Below are positions 11,011 through 22,771 of a stretch of DNA of 64,000 bases, one piece after another. The notes under the pieces are model-generated. The model saw nothing but the letters and a program-made list of their open reading frames with translations, ran no database searches and was not told where the DNA came from. Where the stretch lies: positions 12,089,161-12,153,160 of the forward strand of contig NC_053401.1 of the NCBI RefSeq assembly GCF_016859285.1, in the 5' to 3' direction. The position numbers and the translations under genes were made by a program. Positions within the stretch are counted from its first letter, which is position 1, and every line of letters starts with the position of its first letter. Origin of the DNA: Xiphias gladius (taxonomy: Eukaryota; Chordata; Actinopteri; Istiophoriformes; Xiphiidae).

Positions 11011-13260
11011 GACAGTCTTAATCAGAAATATAATACGTTTTTTCAGATAATGTTAATATTATTTGAAATATGTTTACCTGTTACCTGTAGTAAATAACAG
11101 AATGAAATCTAGGTTTGCCTCTGGTATATACACTAATGCAAATTTTAATATCAAGCGGGTAGTTAACATGCTTCTAGTGCATTGAAATATGTCTTGTGGG
11201 AGTTTTCAAGCTTCTCAGACTATAGTATATTGAATATTCTGTATATATAATATATATATTAAGTTGCTACCCGTGGGTCGTTCACAGCTTTTTGCAGGAC
11301 TCAATTAAAAAAGTTAGAGTTCCTGTTATTTTTTCTGCCCCATATCGATGAGACTCAGCAGTGTTCCTCACTATACAGTATAGCCAAGTGATATTCTAGA
11401 AAGTTGTTGTTCCATGTTAACATCCAGTGGAGACCGTACTTTCATAACAGAGGAAGGCAGAGTTTAAAACGATATCTGCAACAGCTTGTGAAAGGGAAAA
11501 GCACATGATGGAGTAGAAGCTAACTTGACAGAAAAAAAATTATTCTAAAATAAGAGTAAATTCGGCATGGCAATTACACTGTAGCACAAGCTGATCAGCT
11601 TGATGGGTGGCCCTCTTCAGTAGCTTTGTAATTGCCATCTGCGTCACTGTTAAAGGGCAAATAAAACCATGCATAATTGAAAAATAAGTGCTGAACAGGA
11701 GTGTGAAAAATTAATGAAATTTTTCAGATCAAGCAGATTTTTTATTAAATAGCAATTCTGCCTTTATCAAATCATACGTATTTCAATAAAGTCAATCCTA
11801 CACTTATCAAAACAAGTTAAAAGTTAGGTGTAAATGGATCTATTCCATTATAGGGTATATATGGCATTTAATTTTTAGGCTGCATTAAAATTATTAGAAG
11901 GAATAGCACATGACTCAGAGGAGGAATCGTTTTGCCTTAATGCAATCCATCAGATCGCCCACGAGATCTCCAATGTATTTCATGGCAGCTCAGAGTATAC
12001 TAAGACACTAAACATAACTAGAGAACAAGTAGCTGCAATTCTATAAATTGAAAAAAAAAGATTGCTGAACGGGTTCATGTTTCTAAAAGTGGCAAAGTAG
12101 GTTAAAGAACTTACACACGGCAAATAGGTAAACCACAGCAAGGTCAGCAAATGCAGGCTATATAAGGTTCCCCAAGAATCAACCCAATGTGACTCGTGTC
12201 TGTTCTTGCATTATTACAGCCTTTTACCTTAATACTAGAGGTGACCCACAAGAGAACTTTCATCCAGCTTTGAAGGTCTTCTCCAGGCGAAGACAAGCTG
12301 TGGTGACACACCACACATCGTATGTGACTTGGGTAATTGATACAGTAATATATAGTACATGTGAGGACACTATGCCCAGTCATTCAGTTACTGGGAGCGT
12401 GTTTCACTGGTTCTGGAATATTCAGATTTAAACCCTGTGTACGCCTGGTATTAAAATGCGATCTGCATCTGGACAACTTATTCGGATGAGGAAAAACGCA
12501 TGTTAATGCAAGGTGTTAATGCGTTGTTAGGTTCACAAAAGTAGTGGAATATATGGATAAAATAGTAAATAAATAGATAGTAAGTAAATAAATGCATACC
12601 AAATTAAGTTTTGTAATCATTTTTTTTCAGTAGAAGTGCTGCCTGTCACACTTCTTTCACCAAATGTTAGAGGGACTGAGATAAAATGGGAATGATGAAT
12701 GACTTCATACCACATATCAAGCTTCATGGGATGTGTGCAAATGAAAAATTAGTTTTTTTTTTTCTCAAACCAAATATTTACTATATATAAACAAGACAAA
12801 CTATTTACAATATTGACATATTCACATGTGTGGCTGCTGGAGAGATGCTGCACGTGGTTCAGTTAGCCAAGGCAGCTGTGAATCTTCTCTGTAAAATAAA
12901 TAAAAATTTAAGGATATTCATTACTACTAAGTTCATTGAAAGGAAGTTCTCACTCCCGTGTTCCCTTTCTTCCTCCAGATCCCCCCCCCACACCCACCCA
13001 CCCACAACAACTCACACCGGAGAGGGATGTGGGGATGCTCTCTCCCATTTCACAGCTCTTGACTCCATACTCAAAAAGAGATTTCCAGTAATTTTACATT
13101 CAGTATAAAAATCACACACACACACTTAAATCAAATTCTATGAAAGACAAAGTCTCATCTGCACAGAACAGTATGACACAATTGCCAGTGGCACCATGTA
13201 TATACTATTAAAAAGTGCACCATCACTGTCATTTTGCAGAACGAAGTTTGTGTAAACTAA
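11011..13260. other. Intergenic sequence, no gene seen
   Basis: AT-rich with a short (AT)n stretch near 11245-11260, an inverted-repeat structure at 11567-11639 and a C-rich/CA stretch near 12980-13015. No frame resembles a known protein. Confidence 0.45.
11567..11639. repeat. 12-bp inverted repeat enclosing a 16-bp palindrome
   Basis: ATGGCAATTACA at 11567-11578 is the exact reverse complement of 11628-11639. Between them CAAGCTGATCAGCTTG at 11587-11602 is a perfect palindrome. This could be the core of a small non-autonomous DNA transposon or a structured regulatory element; I could not identify a family. Confidence 0.8.
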
Positions 13261-13289
13261 ATACACTTACCCATTTTCGAATGGGTCGC

Positions 13290-13560
13290 TTTCATGTTTG
13301 TATTCTTCTTCGTCGTACGAATCAAACCCCTCAAGCCCTGAAGCGCCGTCACCCTTGTCCCTGTGTTGCAACACCTTCGGCAGCCACTAGGGGCGGTAGC
13401 CAATTCACTGGTCTGTCCAGTCTGCCCACGGGCCACGGTCGCCGACACGGACCGCTGGCTGCTACCGCCCTGGCCCTTGTGGTCCGTTGCGTGGTCCTAA
13501 TCCACCGCACACCTATCCTGTCTGATCTCCTCTTCTCTCTTCTTTGGCTGTGTGGATACA
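13290..13560. other. CpG-dense GC-rich patch
   Basis: About 250 bp rich in GC and CpG in an otherwise AT-rich region. It contains a partial inverted repeat (GGGCGGTAGCC near 13390, GGCTGCTACCGCCC near 13456). Open frames exist on both strands but look like by-products of GC content. It may be a fragment of a mobile element or an orphan CpG island. Confidence 0.4.
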
Positions 13561-13859
13561 CTTTTGTAAACTAATAATGCATTGTTTTGGTTGACAGAGA
13601 TAAAGGAACGCCACGAATCGCAATATTTCGTCTGTGAATTATATTCTGTTGTTGTTTAGGCCTAGATTGTATTGTTATAGTGGCATTACATTTTGAAGTT
13701 TGTGTGAAGCTAGACAGAAAGATATAGGTAGATAGATACGCGGATGGTGAGTATGCGTCGTGTGATGAAGCTTCTCACTAGTTCCTTTGTTTTTCCAACA
13801 GCTGACAAAAAGTGTTTTATGGGGGACTAAGCCGAAGGCAAGTTCTGTCGTAGAAACAT

Positions 13860-13879
13860 ACACACACACACACACACAA
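13860..13879. repeat. Short (CA)n microsatellite
   Basis: Uninterrupted CA run of about ten units. Confidence 0.9.
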
Positions 13880-14439
13880 ACGGAACAATTTTGATTCATC
13901 TCCTTTTGAAAGTTGTTTTCTTCAGGATCGGTCTCTCTATCATTCGCTTTTTTTTCCTCTGGTCTTTCAGGTTTGGTATCCTCCTGTAATTACACTGCCA
14001 ATCTTTTTCTCAACCCTCTCCTCTGCCCCCATCCCGACACACACAATAAGATCAGCGCAATAAACTAGAAAAGCTCATCCAAATCAATCTTTTATGGTTA
14101 AATCACAAGTCTGAGATTTGCACGTGGTACAAGTGTTTGATGTAAAAAATAACCACGCCGAAACAATTCAGCCTACTTCCGCACCATGTGACCATCATGT
14201 GACTTTCGTTAAAAGGACCGACAGCAGGTCGAGAACCAAGACAAGTTTTCCACCACAGGTAACAGGAAGTCCAGTCCAGGTTCATCTGTGCAGCCCATTC
14301 TGCGCTGTAATAAACACATGCAGCTGTTACACTCACAACTGCAGCCCGTCAAACAACAGCACTGCAAATAGGAACTAAATTTGACCTTCTTCTGTTTGAA
14401 GTGACTGTTAACATTTTCTTGGTGGAAAGGCAATCAAAT

Positions 14440-14710
14440 GACTAGAAAAGAGTTCCAAAACGACCTCAAAGAGACACAAAGTAAGAAACAACTTAAAGAA
14501 ATGCCAAACAACCACAAAGAGTCTCAAAATGACCACAGAGATGCAGCCATGTCATTATATGTTATTTTGTCTTTTTTTTAGTTTGGGTCTCTTGCTCATA
14601 GGGGCAACAACCGCAAAGAACTGCAAAACTGTAGGAGGGTTGAGGGTTGGGGGGGCATTTACACATCTGTGTCCAGGGGCCCATTGTTTTAGAATCTGCC
14701 CATACCTTAA
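14440..14710. repeat. Fish interspersed repeat with CCACAAAGAG units
   Basis: Degenerate repeats of a 'caaaatgaccacaaagaga' type unit near 14445-14545, then a GGGGGCATTTACACATCTGTG...CCAGGGGCCC segment. I recall this combination as a dispersed repeat in many spiny-rayed fish. No coding frame is supported. Confidence 0.5.
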
Positions 14711-16160
14711 TTACTCTGAAGCAAGGGGGCATGAAAAAATGACAAAAATGTTAAACATTGACGATAATGATAATAATAATTAATAGTGCTGTAAATGCTA
14801 ATGAAATCATATTATTAGAGTTATTATAATAATACTTAACCCTGCAACCATCCAAAAATAATGCCATTGAATAATTCCTACTTAAATATATATATAATTT
14901 ACCACAATACATTATACTGTATACTGTAGCCTAGTTACACAATATAAATGAGTTAGATAAACTTAGTCATATTATTATTTTTAAGAAGAATATAGATACA
15001 TAGATATGAATAAATATATAATGTTATATATAATATTAAATATTACATAAAATAAGTAATGATAACAATAATAATAATTGCATTAACAGATAAAATAATC
15101 CCACTAATGTCACATGGGAAAATTTTTATTTAAATATGTGCAATTGCCCCAACAATAGAACTAAAATAATCAGGTGTTTTACATTATGATTTTCACTGTC
15201 AAAGTGAATGATAATGCTGAGGTTCACAGTTGATGCTTGACCCTTGGAAACAGCAGCTAAGAAAACTGTTTCACCAATAGGTCTCTTTAGTGGCTGTTCA
15301 GCTCTTGGTCATATCACATAATCTTTAGGTACTCAGAGAAAAATGGAAATATGAACATCTACAATTCTATAAAAACTGGGCAAACTCAATCTATCTGTCA
15401 TCACACAAACTTCCCCGTAACAATACAATTTAAATTGTATTACTTTAAAGTTATTTTGAAGTTTTTTGACGCTACATAGCTTCTAGCTATCTCGATAGCT
15501 AGCGATCGCTAGCTAGCGATAGATAGATAAATAACAGAGACACCCAACTGGCCTTTCACAATATACCCCGAATGATCACAACTGGCCCCAAACAGAAGTG
15601 GGTGAAGAACCTTTGGGCATTATTAGAGAGAAAAACATGCTGTACGGCGGCAAATGACTGCTGGATAGCCGGAAGGTTTCCATCCAGGGAAGGACTCTTT
15701 TAACAATTAATTTGAAATTCTGTTTTTTTTGTCCTATGTTATGCTGTGATGTGACGTGCTCTGCTTTTACTTCATTTAATCGATTGTACACTGATGTGAA
15801 TAATGTCGTCATCACTGAACTTGTGCCTCTGGTCAGCGCGCCTGTAAGATATCACAAATCTCCAATGTGTTGCCCCCTCCCAGTAAAACTCCTCTTTGGC
15901 AGGTGAGAAAGGGAGGCAGACGCCATGTCATGGAGGTTCATATGGCTGTTTTCACCCACCTAAACCAATAGTGGAGTCAACGGTGAAAAGGACCACAGTG
16001 CAGTGGTACAGCCTACGGAAACATGCAGACAAAGAATAAAAAATAATAATGGCAGTAAAGGTGGCATAATGGCCTCCTAGTTGCAGAATTGACCTGCTGG
16101 AATAATGAAAATGAATTATTTTTATTGTTTATGTTCTGTTTGGGTGTTTACTCTGTGATT
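14711..16160. other. AT-rich sequence without a gene
   Basis: Very AT-rich from 14760 to 15170. A 20-bp palindrome lies at 15496-15515. A possible exon end (CAG|GTGAGA at about 15902) follows a short open frame from about 15730, but nothing links it to a known protein. Confidence 0.35.
15496..15515. repeat. 20-bp perfect palindrome
   Basis: TAGCTAGCGATCGCTAGCTA reads the same on both strands. It sits in a longer block of CTAG/GATA words (about 15476-15530), which suggests replication slippage. Confidence 0.9.
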
Positions 16161-16619
16161 GTAAGATGAAAAGAAGACCCCAGAGGACCCCAGTAGGAGA
16201 CACAAGATGGAGGACAGACCCAAAATGGAAATAAAGATGAGGGGACAGACCCATGCCAAATGAGGAGATGAGGAAAAGTTGTGCCAAGAGTGAAGAGAAA
16301 AAGAAACCCTCAGTCTAGATGAGACCAGAAATCAATTAACGCAGGCTCAGGAAGAGAAAACACATGATGAATAGCCCAAAGATAATAAGAGAGTTGAAGT
16401 AAGCAAGATCTTTATAATAGACATGGAACAACATGTTCACTCACTGCTAAATCTAAATGTAAAGTAGTGCCTTTCATTATGTTGTGGTTAATGTGTACTG
16501 TTAATTAAACAGAATAAAATACCCCAAAGATACTGTATATTTACATGAGTATATAGTGTGCTGTCAGTGAAAATTGTTATTTATCTCAGAGTTAACAATG
16601 AGTTAGTCTGTTTTGTTCT

Positions 16620-17205
16620 GTTCTTCAAGGCTTTCTTCGGGTGGCTGCAAGACCCCAAATCACAAAAGAAAAACCAGAGAAACGCAAAGACGCAGACAAA
16701 GATGAGGGAACAGGCCTAATGACGAGAGAACAGATGAGGGATAGCTCCCAGCAGGAAATGGTAAGTCAAAGAAATTAAATGGCTCTACAGATATTTTATT
16801 AACACAAGTTATGAGTGTCCCCCCCAGAGAAAATGCAATTACGCAATGACGGGATTATCTGTGTTTTTTGTCTTTGGGTGACTCCAATACTCCAAGTGAT
16901 TAGGTTAAGGGTAGGGTAACTTCAAGGAGTAAAATGTTTCAGTACTGTACATGCTCATCTGTTTGTTTGAGTAAGTATGTAGTACTGTTGTCTTAAAAAC
17001 AATTATTTGTTTCAGAATCTGTGAAAGGTTTATCGTTATCTTTTTTCAGTCAGTTTTGACTTTGAGAGATTCCAACACCCCAAATGATAAAAAGACCCCA
17101 AAGAAACCCAAAGGTGAGAGCAAAGATGAGCAACATCCCACAGATGAAAATTACATGAGGGAAGCAGCGTGTCCAGTGAGCATGGAGGAGCATAGCGAGG
17201 CATAA
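16620..17205 (+). CDS. Possible small lysine/glutamate-rich gene built from repeated exons (unrecognised)
   Basis: I do not recognise this. Two exon-like blocks share a theme. Block one is open from about 16602, with acceptor TTCTTCAAG at 16629 and donor ATG|GTAAGT at 16760/16761. Block two runs from acceptor TTTTTTCAG (17041-17049) to TAA at 17203-17205. Joined in phase they would give about 95 residues rich in Lys, Glu, Asp and Thr. In the same frame block one has KEKPEKRKDADKDEG...MRD and block two KKTPKKPKGESKDEQ...MRE, so they look duplicated. A third, decayed copy lies near 16165-16290. No start codon or first exon was found. It may be a lineage-specific gene tail or simply a repeat. 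Confidence 0.25.
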
Positions 17206-17342
17206 TGGTATGCTGACTCCGTTATGCTTCTTAATTTTGTGTGCAGCGTAAAAAGTCTAACCACAAATTGAATGGTCTCTCTGTCTCCTCCCTGGCCTCA
17301 GCAGCAGCCAAATAAAGTATGTAAGCTGTAGACACACACTGT

Positions 17343-17446
<104 letters not shown>

Positions 17447-17744
17447 ATAAAAACTGTCATGGGTATATGTGAGATGAAACTTTTGTTAATACATATGTTA
17501 TATGAATTTCTTTACATTGACTTTATTTGGAGAATGTGATAAATTAAGACATTTTCTTGGAAAACTATGTAAAACAGTAAAGATATGATTTACACTCAGA
17601 TGTTATTGAAGTATGTGTGTGTGAGCATGATAGAAATGTCAGTTTTGGCACTTTCAGGATAGTCGAATGCTTTCTCTAAAACTACTTTAGATAATTCTAA
17701 ATAATTAGAATTATTAATTAGATAATTAATTTGTTTTTAGTATA

Positions 17745-19133
17745 TAGCCATCTAATTCAGACCTTCCTTTGAGTTCTCCACTTACAGCACACAAGTCTGT
17801 TGTTATTAACACATCTACGTCTCTAATTTTGGATAAATGTTTTCTAAGATGCTTTTGAGAAGAGAATGTGTTAAGCACAGACAAAACACAATATAATGTG
17901 TAAATATTTCCTTTGTCTTCAGGAGGTGAAAAGCTGCTCATTTGGGCTGAGGTCAGATGACTGACTTGCCCATTGAAGAATATTCTATTTCTTTGCCTTG
18001 AGAAGCTCTTGGGTTGCTTTTGCAGTATGTTTTTAGTCATTAACCATCTGTACTTTGAAGCACCGTCCTATTGGTTTGCAGCATTTGGCTGAATCTAAAC
18101 AGGTAGTATAGCCCTATACACTTCAGAATTCATCCTGCTACTTCTATAAAAAGTCATATAATCAGTAAACACCAGTGACCCAGTTCCACTGGCAGACATA
18201 CATGCCCATGCCATAACACTGCCTCCACCATGTCTTGACAGATGATGTGGTATGCTTTGGATCATGAGCGATTCCTTTCCTTCTCCATACTCTTCTCTTC
18301 CCATCATTCTTGTACAAGTTAATGTTGGTTCACATCTGTCCAAAGAATCTTGTTCCAGAACTGGGCAGGCTTTTTTAGATGTTAACTGGCAAAATCTAAT
18401 CTGGCCTTTCTGTTGTGTTATCAGTGGTTTGCACCTTGTGGTAAACCCTCCGAATTTACATTCATGGAGGTGTCTCTTGATTGTAAACTTGGACAGTGAT
18501 ATGCCTACTTCCTTGAGAGTGTTCATGACCTGGCTAGATGCTGTGAAGGGTTTATCTTCACCACAGCAAGAGTTCTGTCATCATCCACCTTTGTTGAATT
18601 CACAGGTCTTCTAGGCCTTTTGGTGTTGCTGAGCTCACCAGTGCATTTCTTCTTTTTAAGAATGTACCAAATTGTTGATTTGGCCATTCCTAAAGTTTCT
18701 GCCCTCTGTCAGATAGGTATTTCTTGTTTTTTCAGCCTGATGACAGCCTCCCTCATTTACATCGTCACCTCTTTCTACCGCACATTGACAGTTCCCATGA
18801 ACAGCTACCAAATGCAAATTCAACACTTGGAATCAGACCTTTTATCTGCTTATTTTGTAATGAAATAATGAGGGAACAGGCCACACCTGGCCATGAAACT
18901 GATTCTCAGTCAATTGTCCAATTACTTTTGAGCCTCTGAAAATAAGGGACTATCTATAAAAATGGCTGTAATTCCTAAACATTTAACATTATATTTTTGT
19001 TAAACTACTTGAATTAAAGCTTAAATTCAATCACATCTTGATAGCTTGATTTTAAATCCATTGTGGTGGTTGACAGAGGCAATCATTCAAACTGCGTCAC
19101 TGTCCAAATACTTATGGACCTAAATGTATATAA
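17745..19133 (-). mobile_element. Tc1/mariner-like transposon, degraded
   Basis: The right end at 19098-19130 (CACTGTCCAAATACTTATGGACC...) is a typical fish Tc1 terminal inverted repeat next to TA. On the minus strand transposase pieces follow in several frames. Near 18600-18700 is the helix-turn-helix region. At 18095-18526 there is the IKRHLHECKFGG segment, HGGGSVMAWACMSASGTGSL with the central catalytic region, and RMNSEVYRAIL. At about 17910-18040 the KHMTKNILQKQPKSFSRQRN stretch corresponds to the last part of the transposase. Frameshifts and stops show it is inactive. I see no matching inverted repeat on the left, so that end is eroded or deleted. Confidence 0.85.
18095..18526 (-). pseudogene. 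Tc1-like transposase fragment
   Basis: Longest remaining frame (143 codons) of the element above. It covers the end of the DNA-binding half and the middle of the DDE catalytic domain, including the conserved GGGSVMAWACMSASG segment. It stops before the DNDPKH-type motif, which continues out of frame toward 18040. Confidence 0.8.
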
Positions 19134-19505
19134 CTTATTTTGTCTGTTTTACGTTATTCACAGCTAATGACAAGGAGGACCTTCCTTGTGTACGCAAGAA
19201 AAAAAGTCACACCTTTTTTCTTAGAAAGCCTTTAAGATTTCAAGCTGTATAGTACAAACCTTGCATATAATCATACCCTTTGTGCTGGAATATTTCCATG
19301 ACCCGAATACATGACCTTTAAGGCAGACGTGACTAATCAAATCCAGGCAGACTTTCTTTATGCCCATTGACCCCTCCTCTCTCAGTGGCTTTTAAACAAG
19401 AGGCTGCCTCCTCTCTGGGTGTAGTTTAGCAAGAATCTGCATGCACGAACGGCTGCTTGTCAATTGATCGTGCATGGCTGAGAACTGCAACAAAAGATCT
19501 TCAAC

Positions 19506-22500
19506 ATGATACCTGGAGTTACACTCAACAATGGAGCAAAGATGCCTATTGTGGGTCTGGGAACATGGAGGGTAAGGCTGAACATTTTATACTTTTAAGC
19601 AGCTCTGTGGTAGACTGGTTGACCCTTGCCTCTCACCAAATGCGGCTGAAAATACAGGAGAATGGGCTAAATATTTTGTCTCTTCTCATTACCCTCTTGT
19701 GGTTCACTGGTCTGTATTAACGGTATTGTGTGTGAAACCTCTATATTTAAGTAGTGCACGTGCAGTACAATTAAGTGAGGGAGGGTAACCCAGGAGGGTA
19801 AATATTAAGATATTACTTTCACACTGACCTCTGCCTGACAAGATTAGTGTAGTAGTAGTTGTTGTTATAGTAGTTGTACTGGAAATAACACCATGCCATC
19901 CCTATATTAAGTATTTAATAAAAAGAACATTTCACTGATATGAAGCCAGAGCAACACACAAAAGACATCACTGCCACTGTACACATACTGTATTTCTTAC
20001 TGATGTCTATCAATAGCTGCAATTTCCTCTTTTTTGTATCAACCTACTTTTGCAGGCGGACCCGGGAAAGGTCACTGAGGCTGTGAAAGTGGCTGTAAGT
20101 TCTGGTTACAGGCACATCGATGGTGCTTATCTGTATCAGAATGAAGAAGAAGTTGGGGCTGGGATTCATGCCATGATTGATCAAGGAGTGGTCAAGAGGG
20201 AAGATCTATTCATCGTCAGTAAGGTACAGTGCAGCTGAAGTCAATAAACCCACAGGGGCTTTTTGAAACACTAAAAATACTGTATGTCTGTCAGGAGATG
20301 CAATGTGGAAAATGACAAAAATGTAGATGATTAATTTTCTTCTCAGTTTGACTTTTGTTTTAAGGCAGTGATCACCTTTTGACTTCTTTGATGGGTCACA
20401 AGTTATACAACACCATGTCTGCAAATAAGGCCTGGTTTGTGTAGAGACATTTTTTTAGTTAATGTCTTTCCCCATTTTGTTCCCTCATCTCCATTGTGGT
20501 GCCTGTAGTCCATTGCATGTACTTTACTATTTACATTGAGCATATACATTACAGTATATGGTTTTGTTGTTCCAGGGTAAAATATCTTTTTTGATCCACT
20601 AATACTACAGTATCATCACCATCATGCCCACATAAACACTTTGTTTATTAAAGTCACTGTTTGTTATTAACAGCTATGGTGCACCTTCCACCTTCCATCT
20701 CTAGTGAGGGGAGCATGTGAGAAGACTCTCAGTGACCTGAAACTGGACTACCTGGACCTCTACCTCATGCACTTCCCTATGGGAACAAAGGTTTGGATAC
20801 CACTGTCCTGTCCTTGCCATAAAAACTAAATACCGGACACACCTTTGGGCTATTTTATCTGTTTAAGCAAACTTGACCTCAAGAGAATGAGTCAACAGAT
20901 ACATGTTGAAGACTTTCCGAATTTAGACCCACCCCATTTCACATTTCCATCCAACTTCATGTTCTAACTTAAACATTTTTATTTTTTTCAACTGCAGCCA
21001 GGTGATGACCTTTTTCCTTTAGATGAGCACAATCAGGTCATTTCTGATGACAGCAACTTCTTGGACACTTGGGAGGTAATTTAAGTGATATAATACTAAA
21101 TACTTGTGATGTAACAAAGATACATCCCTAATACCAGTGTGCAATATGTCAAAAAGGCTATGGAAAAGCTGGTGGATGCTGGGTTGGTCAAGGCTATCGG
21201 CATCTCCAACTTTAACAAAGACCAGATTGAAGCCATACTCAACAAGCCAGGCCTCAAGTACAAGCCTGCCAACAACCAGGTGCAAAACAAGGTTTCCAAT
21301 ATGCATCTTAATGTACTGTAAAATAGCACAGGAAGAAAATAACAGCTACAGCATTGGGTGTTTCCCTAGATTGAGTGCCACCCCTACCTGAACCAGGAGA
21401 AGTTGATCAACTACTGCCACTCAAAGGGCATCTCAGTGACAGCCTACAGCCCGCTGGGTTCCCCCGACAGACCCTGGTGAGAGGAAATGTCAAATAATAT
21501 TCACAGCTTTCACGGAAAAGTGATGCTGGCTTTACATGTCAAGAATCTTAACCGTCACTCATTCTATTCTGTTCTTATTTACCAAAGGGCTTCATCTGAT
21601 GAACCCTCTCTGCTGGGGGAGCCTAAGATCAAGGCCATTGCTGAAAAGTACAACAAGACCCCAGCACAGGTAGTGAAGATAACTGTCACTGTAATGTCTA
21701 ACTCTTTTTCTACTTCTTTGAAGTAAAAGGCCATAACACATTTTGGATTTTGTTCATTTTGGAATGCAAAGCTAAGTTTGGTTACACCACTTTAGGACTA
21801 AGATTGTCTTTCATTCTCATAACTAAGGCAATTTTACATATGTAAAATGAGCACATACTATGGGCAATTTCAAGCTTTTATACAAGATACCTTATACTGG
21901 ATATTTATAGACGATAGCAGCAGCACGGTTGTACAGTGGAAACTACTCAACAGATATTTTATTGTAGTGATGTGTGGACAAATGGATGTAACGGCTTTTT
22001 CTAAAACGATGTAATGCTTAATTTCAAAAGTTATAGAACAGACATCAGCTAGGGGAAAGTCAGTGCTGTCACATGGTGGATAAAAAGGTTTGTTAGAAAA
22101 CTCTAACCACAGGAAATTAAATGAGCCACCCAAAAACTTTGGTCATGCATAGGAAGTTCCAGGAAGTTGCCCTAATAATGCTTAAATAATGTTTTGCTTG
22201 CATGAACTGCTTTCCTACCAGGTTCTCATCAGGTTCCACATCCAGAGGAATGTGATTGTCATTGCAAAGTCAGCAACACCCCACCGAATCAAGGAAAATT
22301 TCCAGGTATATCAATCTTAAAACCTCAGAAGCTGAGTCTGTTCTACTCAGCTAGTGTATTCATACAGGATAATTCAGATCTGGAGGTTTTAGCTTTTTGA
22401 AATTCTGATTATGTGCTTTATATTTCCATTTCAACATTAGTTATCTTTGTGTGTTGGCGATACTCGTTGGGTTTCATTTATGCAGAACACTAAAGGCAGC

Positions 22501-22771
22501 TTATGTGGTTAGTCTGAGGCTACGAGTTGCTTCGCTGTTCTCTCTCTTTCAGTTGTTTGACTTTGAGTTGAGTGAAGAGGACATGAAGACCTTGCAGAGC
22601 TTAAACAAGAACTGGAGAGGATTCCCTGCACTATGGTGAGTAGATGGGAAGGCAATGGGGAAAAGAGAAAGGCACATTACATTATCATTATCGGGTAGAT
22701 CATCTTAACCTTCTTCTTTTCCCTACAGGGCCTCAAAACACAAAGACTTCCCCCTGAATACAGAATACTAA
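19506..22771 (+). CDS. akr1b1: Aldose reductase-type aldo-keto reductase (AKR1B), copy A
   Basis: Cytosolic NADPH-dependent reductase of aldehydes and glucose (family knowledge). Ten exons: 19506-19571, 20056-20223, 20674-20790, 20998-21075, 21157-21279, 21370-21476, 21588-21669, 22222-22305, 22553-22635, 22729-22771. They total 951 nt, 316 residues plus stop, matching human AKR1B1 in length and exon sizes as I recall them. The catalytic tetrad is present: D44, Y49, K78 and H111. Also seen: [34 protein letters not shown], and the cofactor segment [11 protein letters not shown]. Two positions are odd: F112 replaces the tryptophan that lines the active site (W111 without Met), and F299 replaces the redox-sensitive Cys298. 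The exon 5 acceptor (GTCAAAAAG) lacks a pyrimidine tract. A poly(A) signal lies at 23447. It forms a tail-to-tail pair with copy B. Confidence 0.95.

Noticed and set aside
10821-11012. Open frame across the GT microsatellite
   Set aside because: It encodes Val/Cys/Ala repeats from the dinucleotide run.
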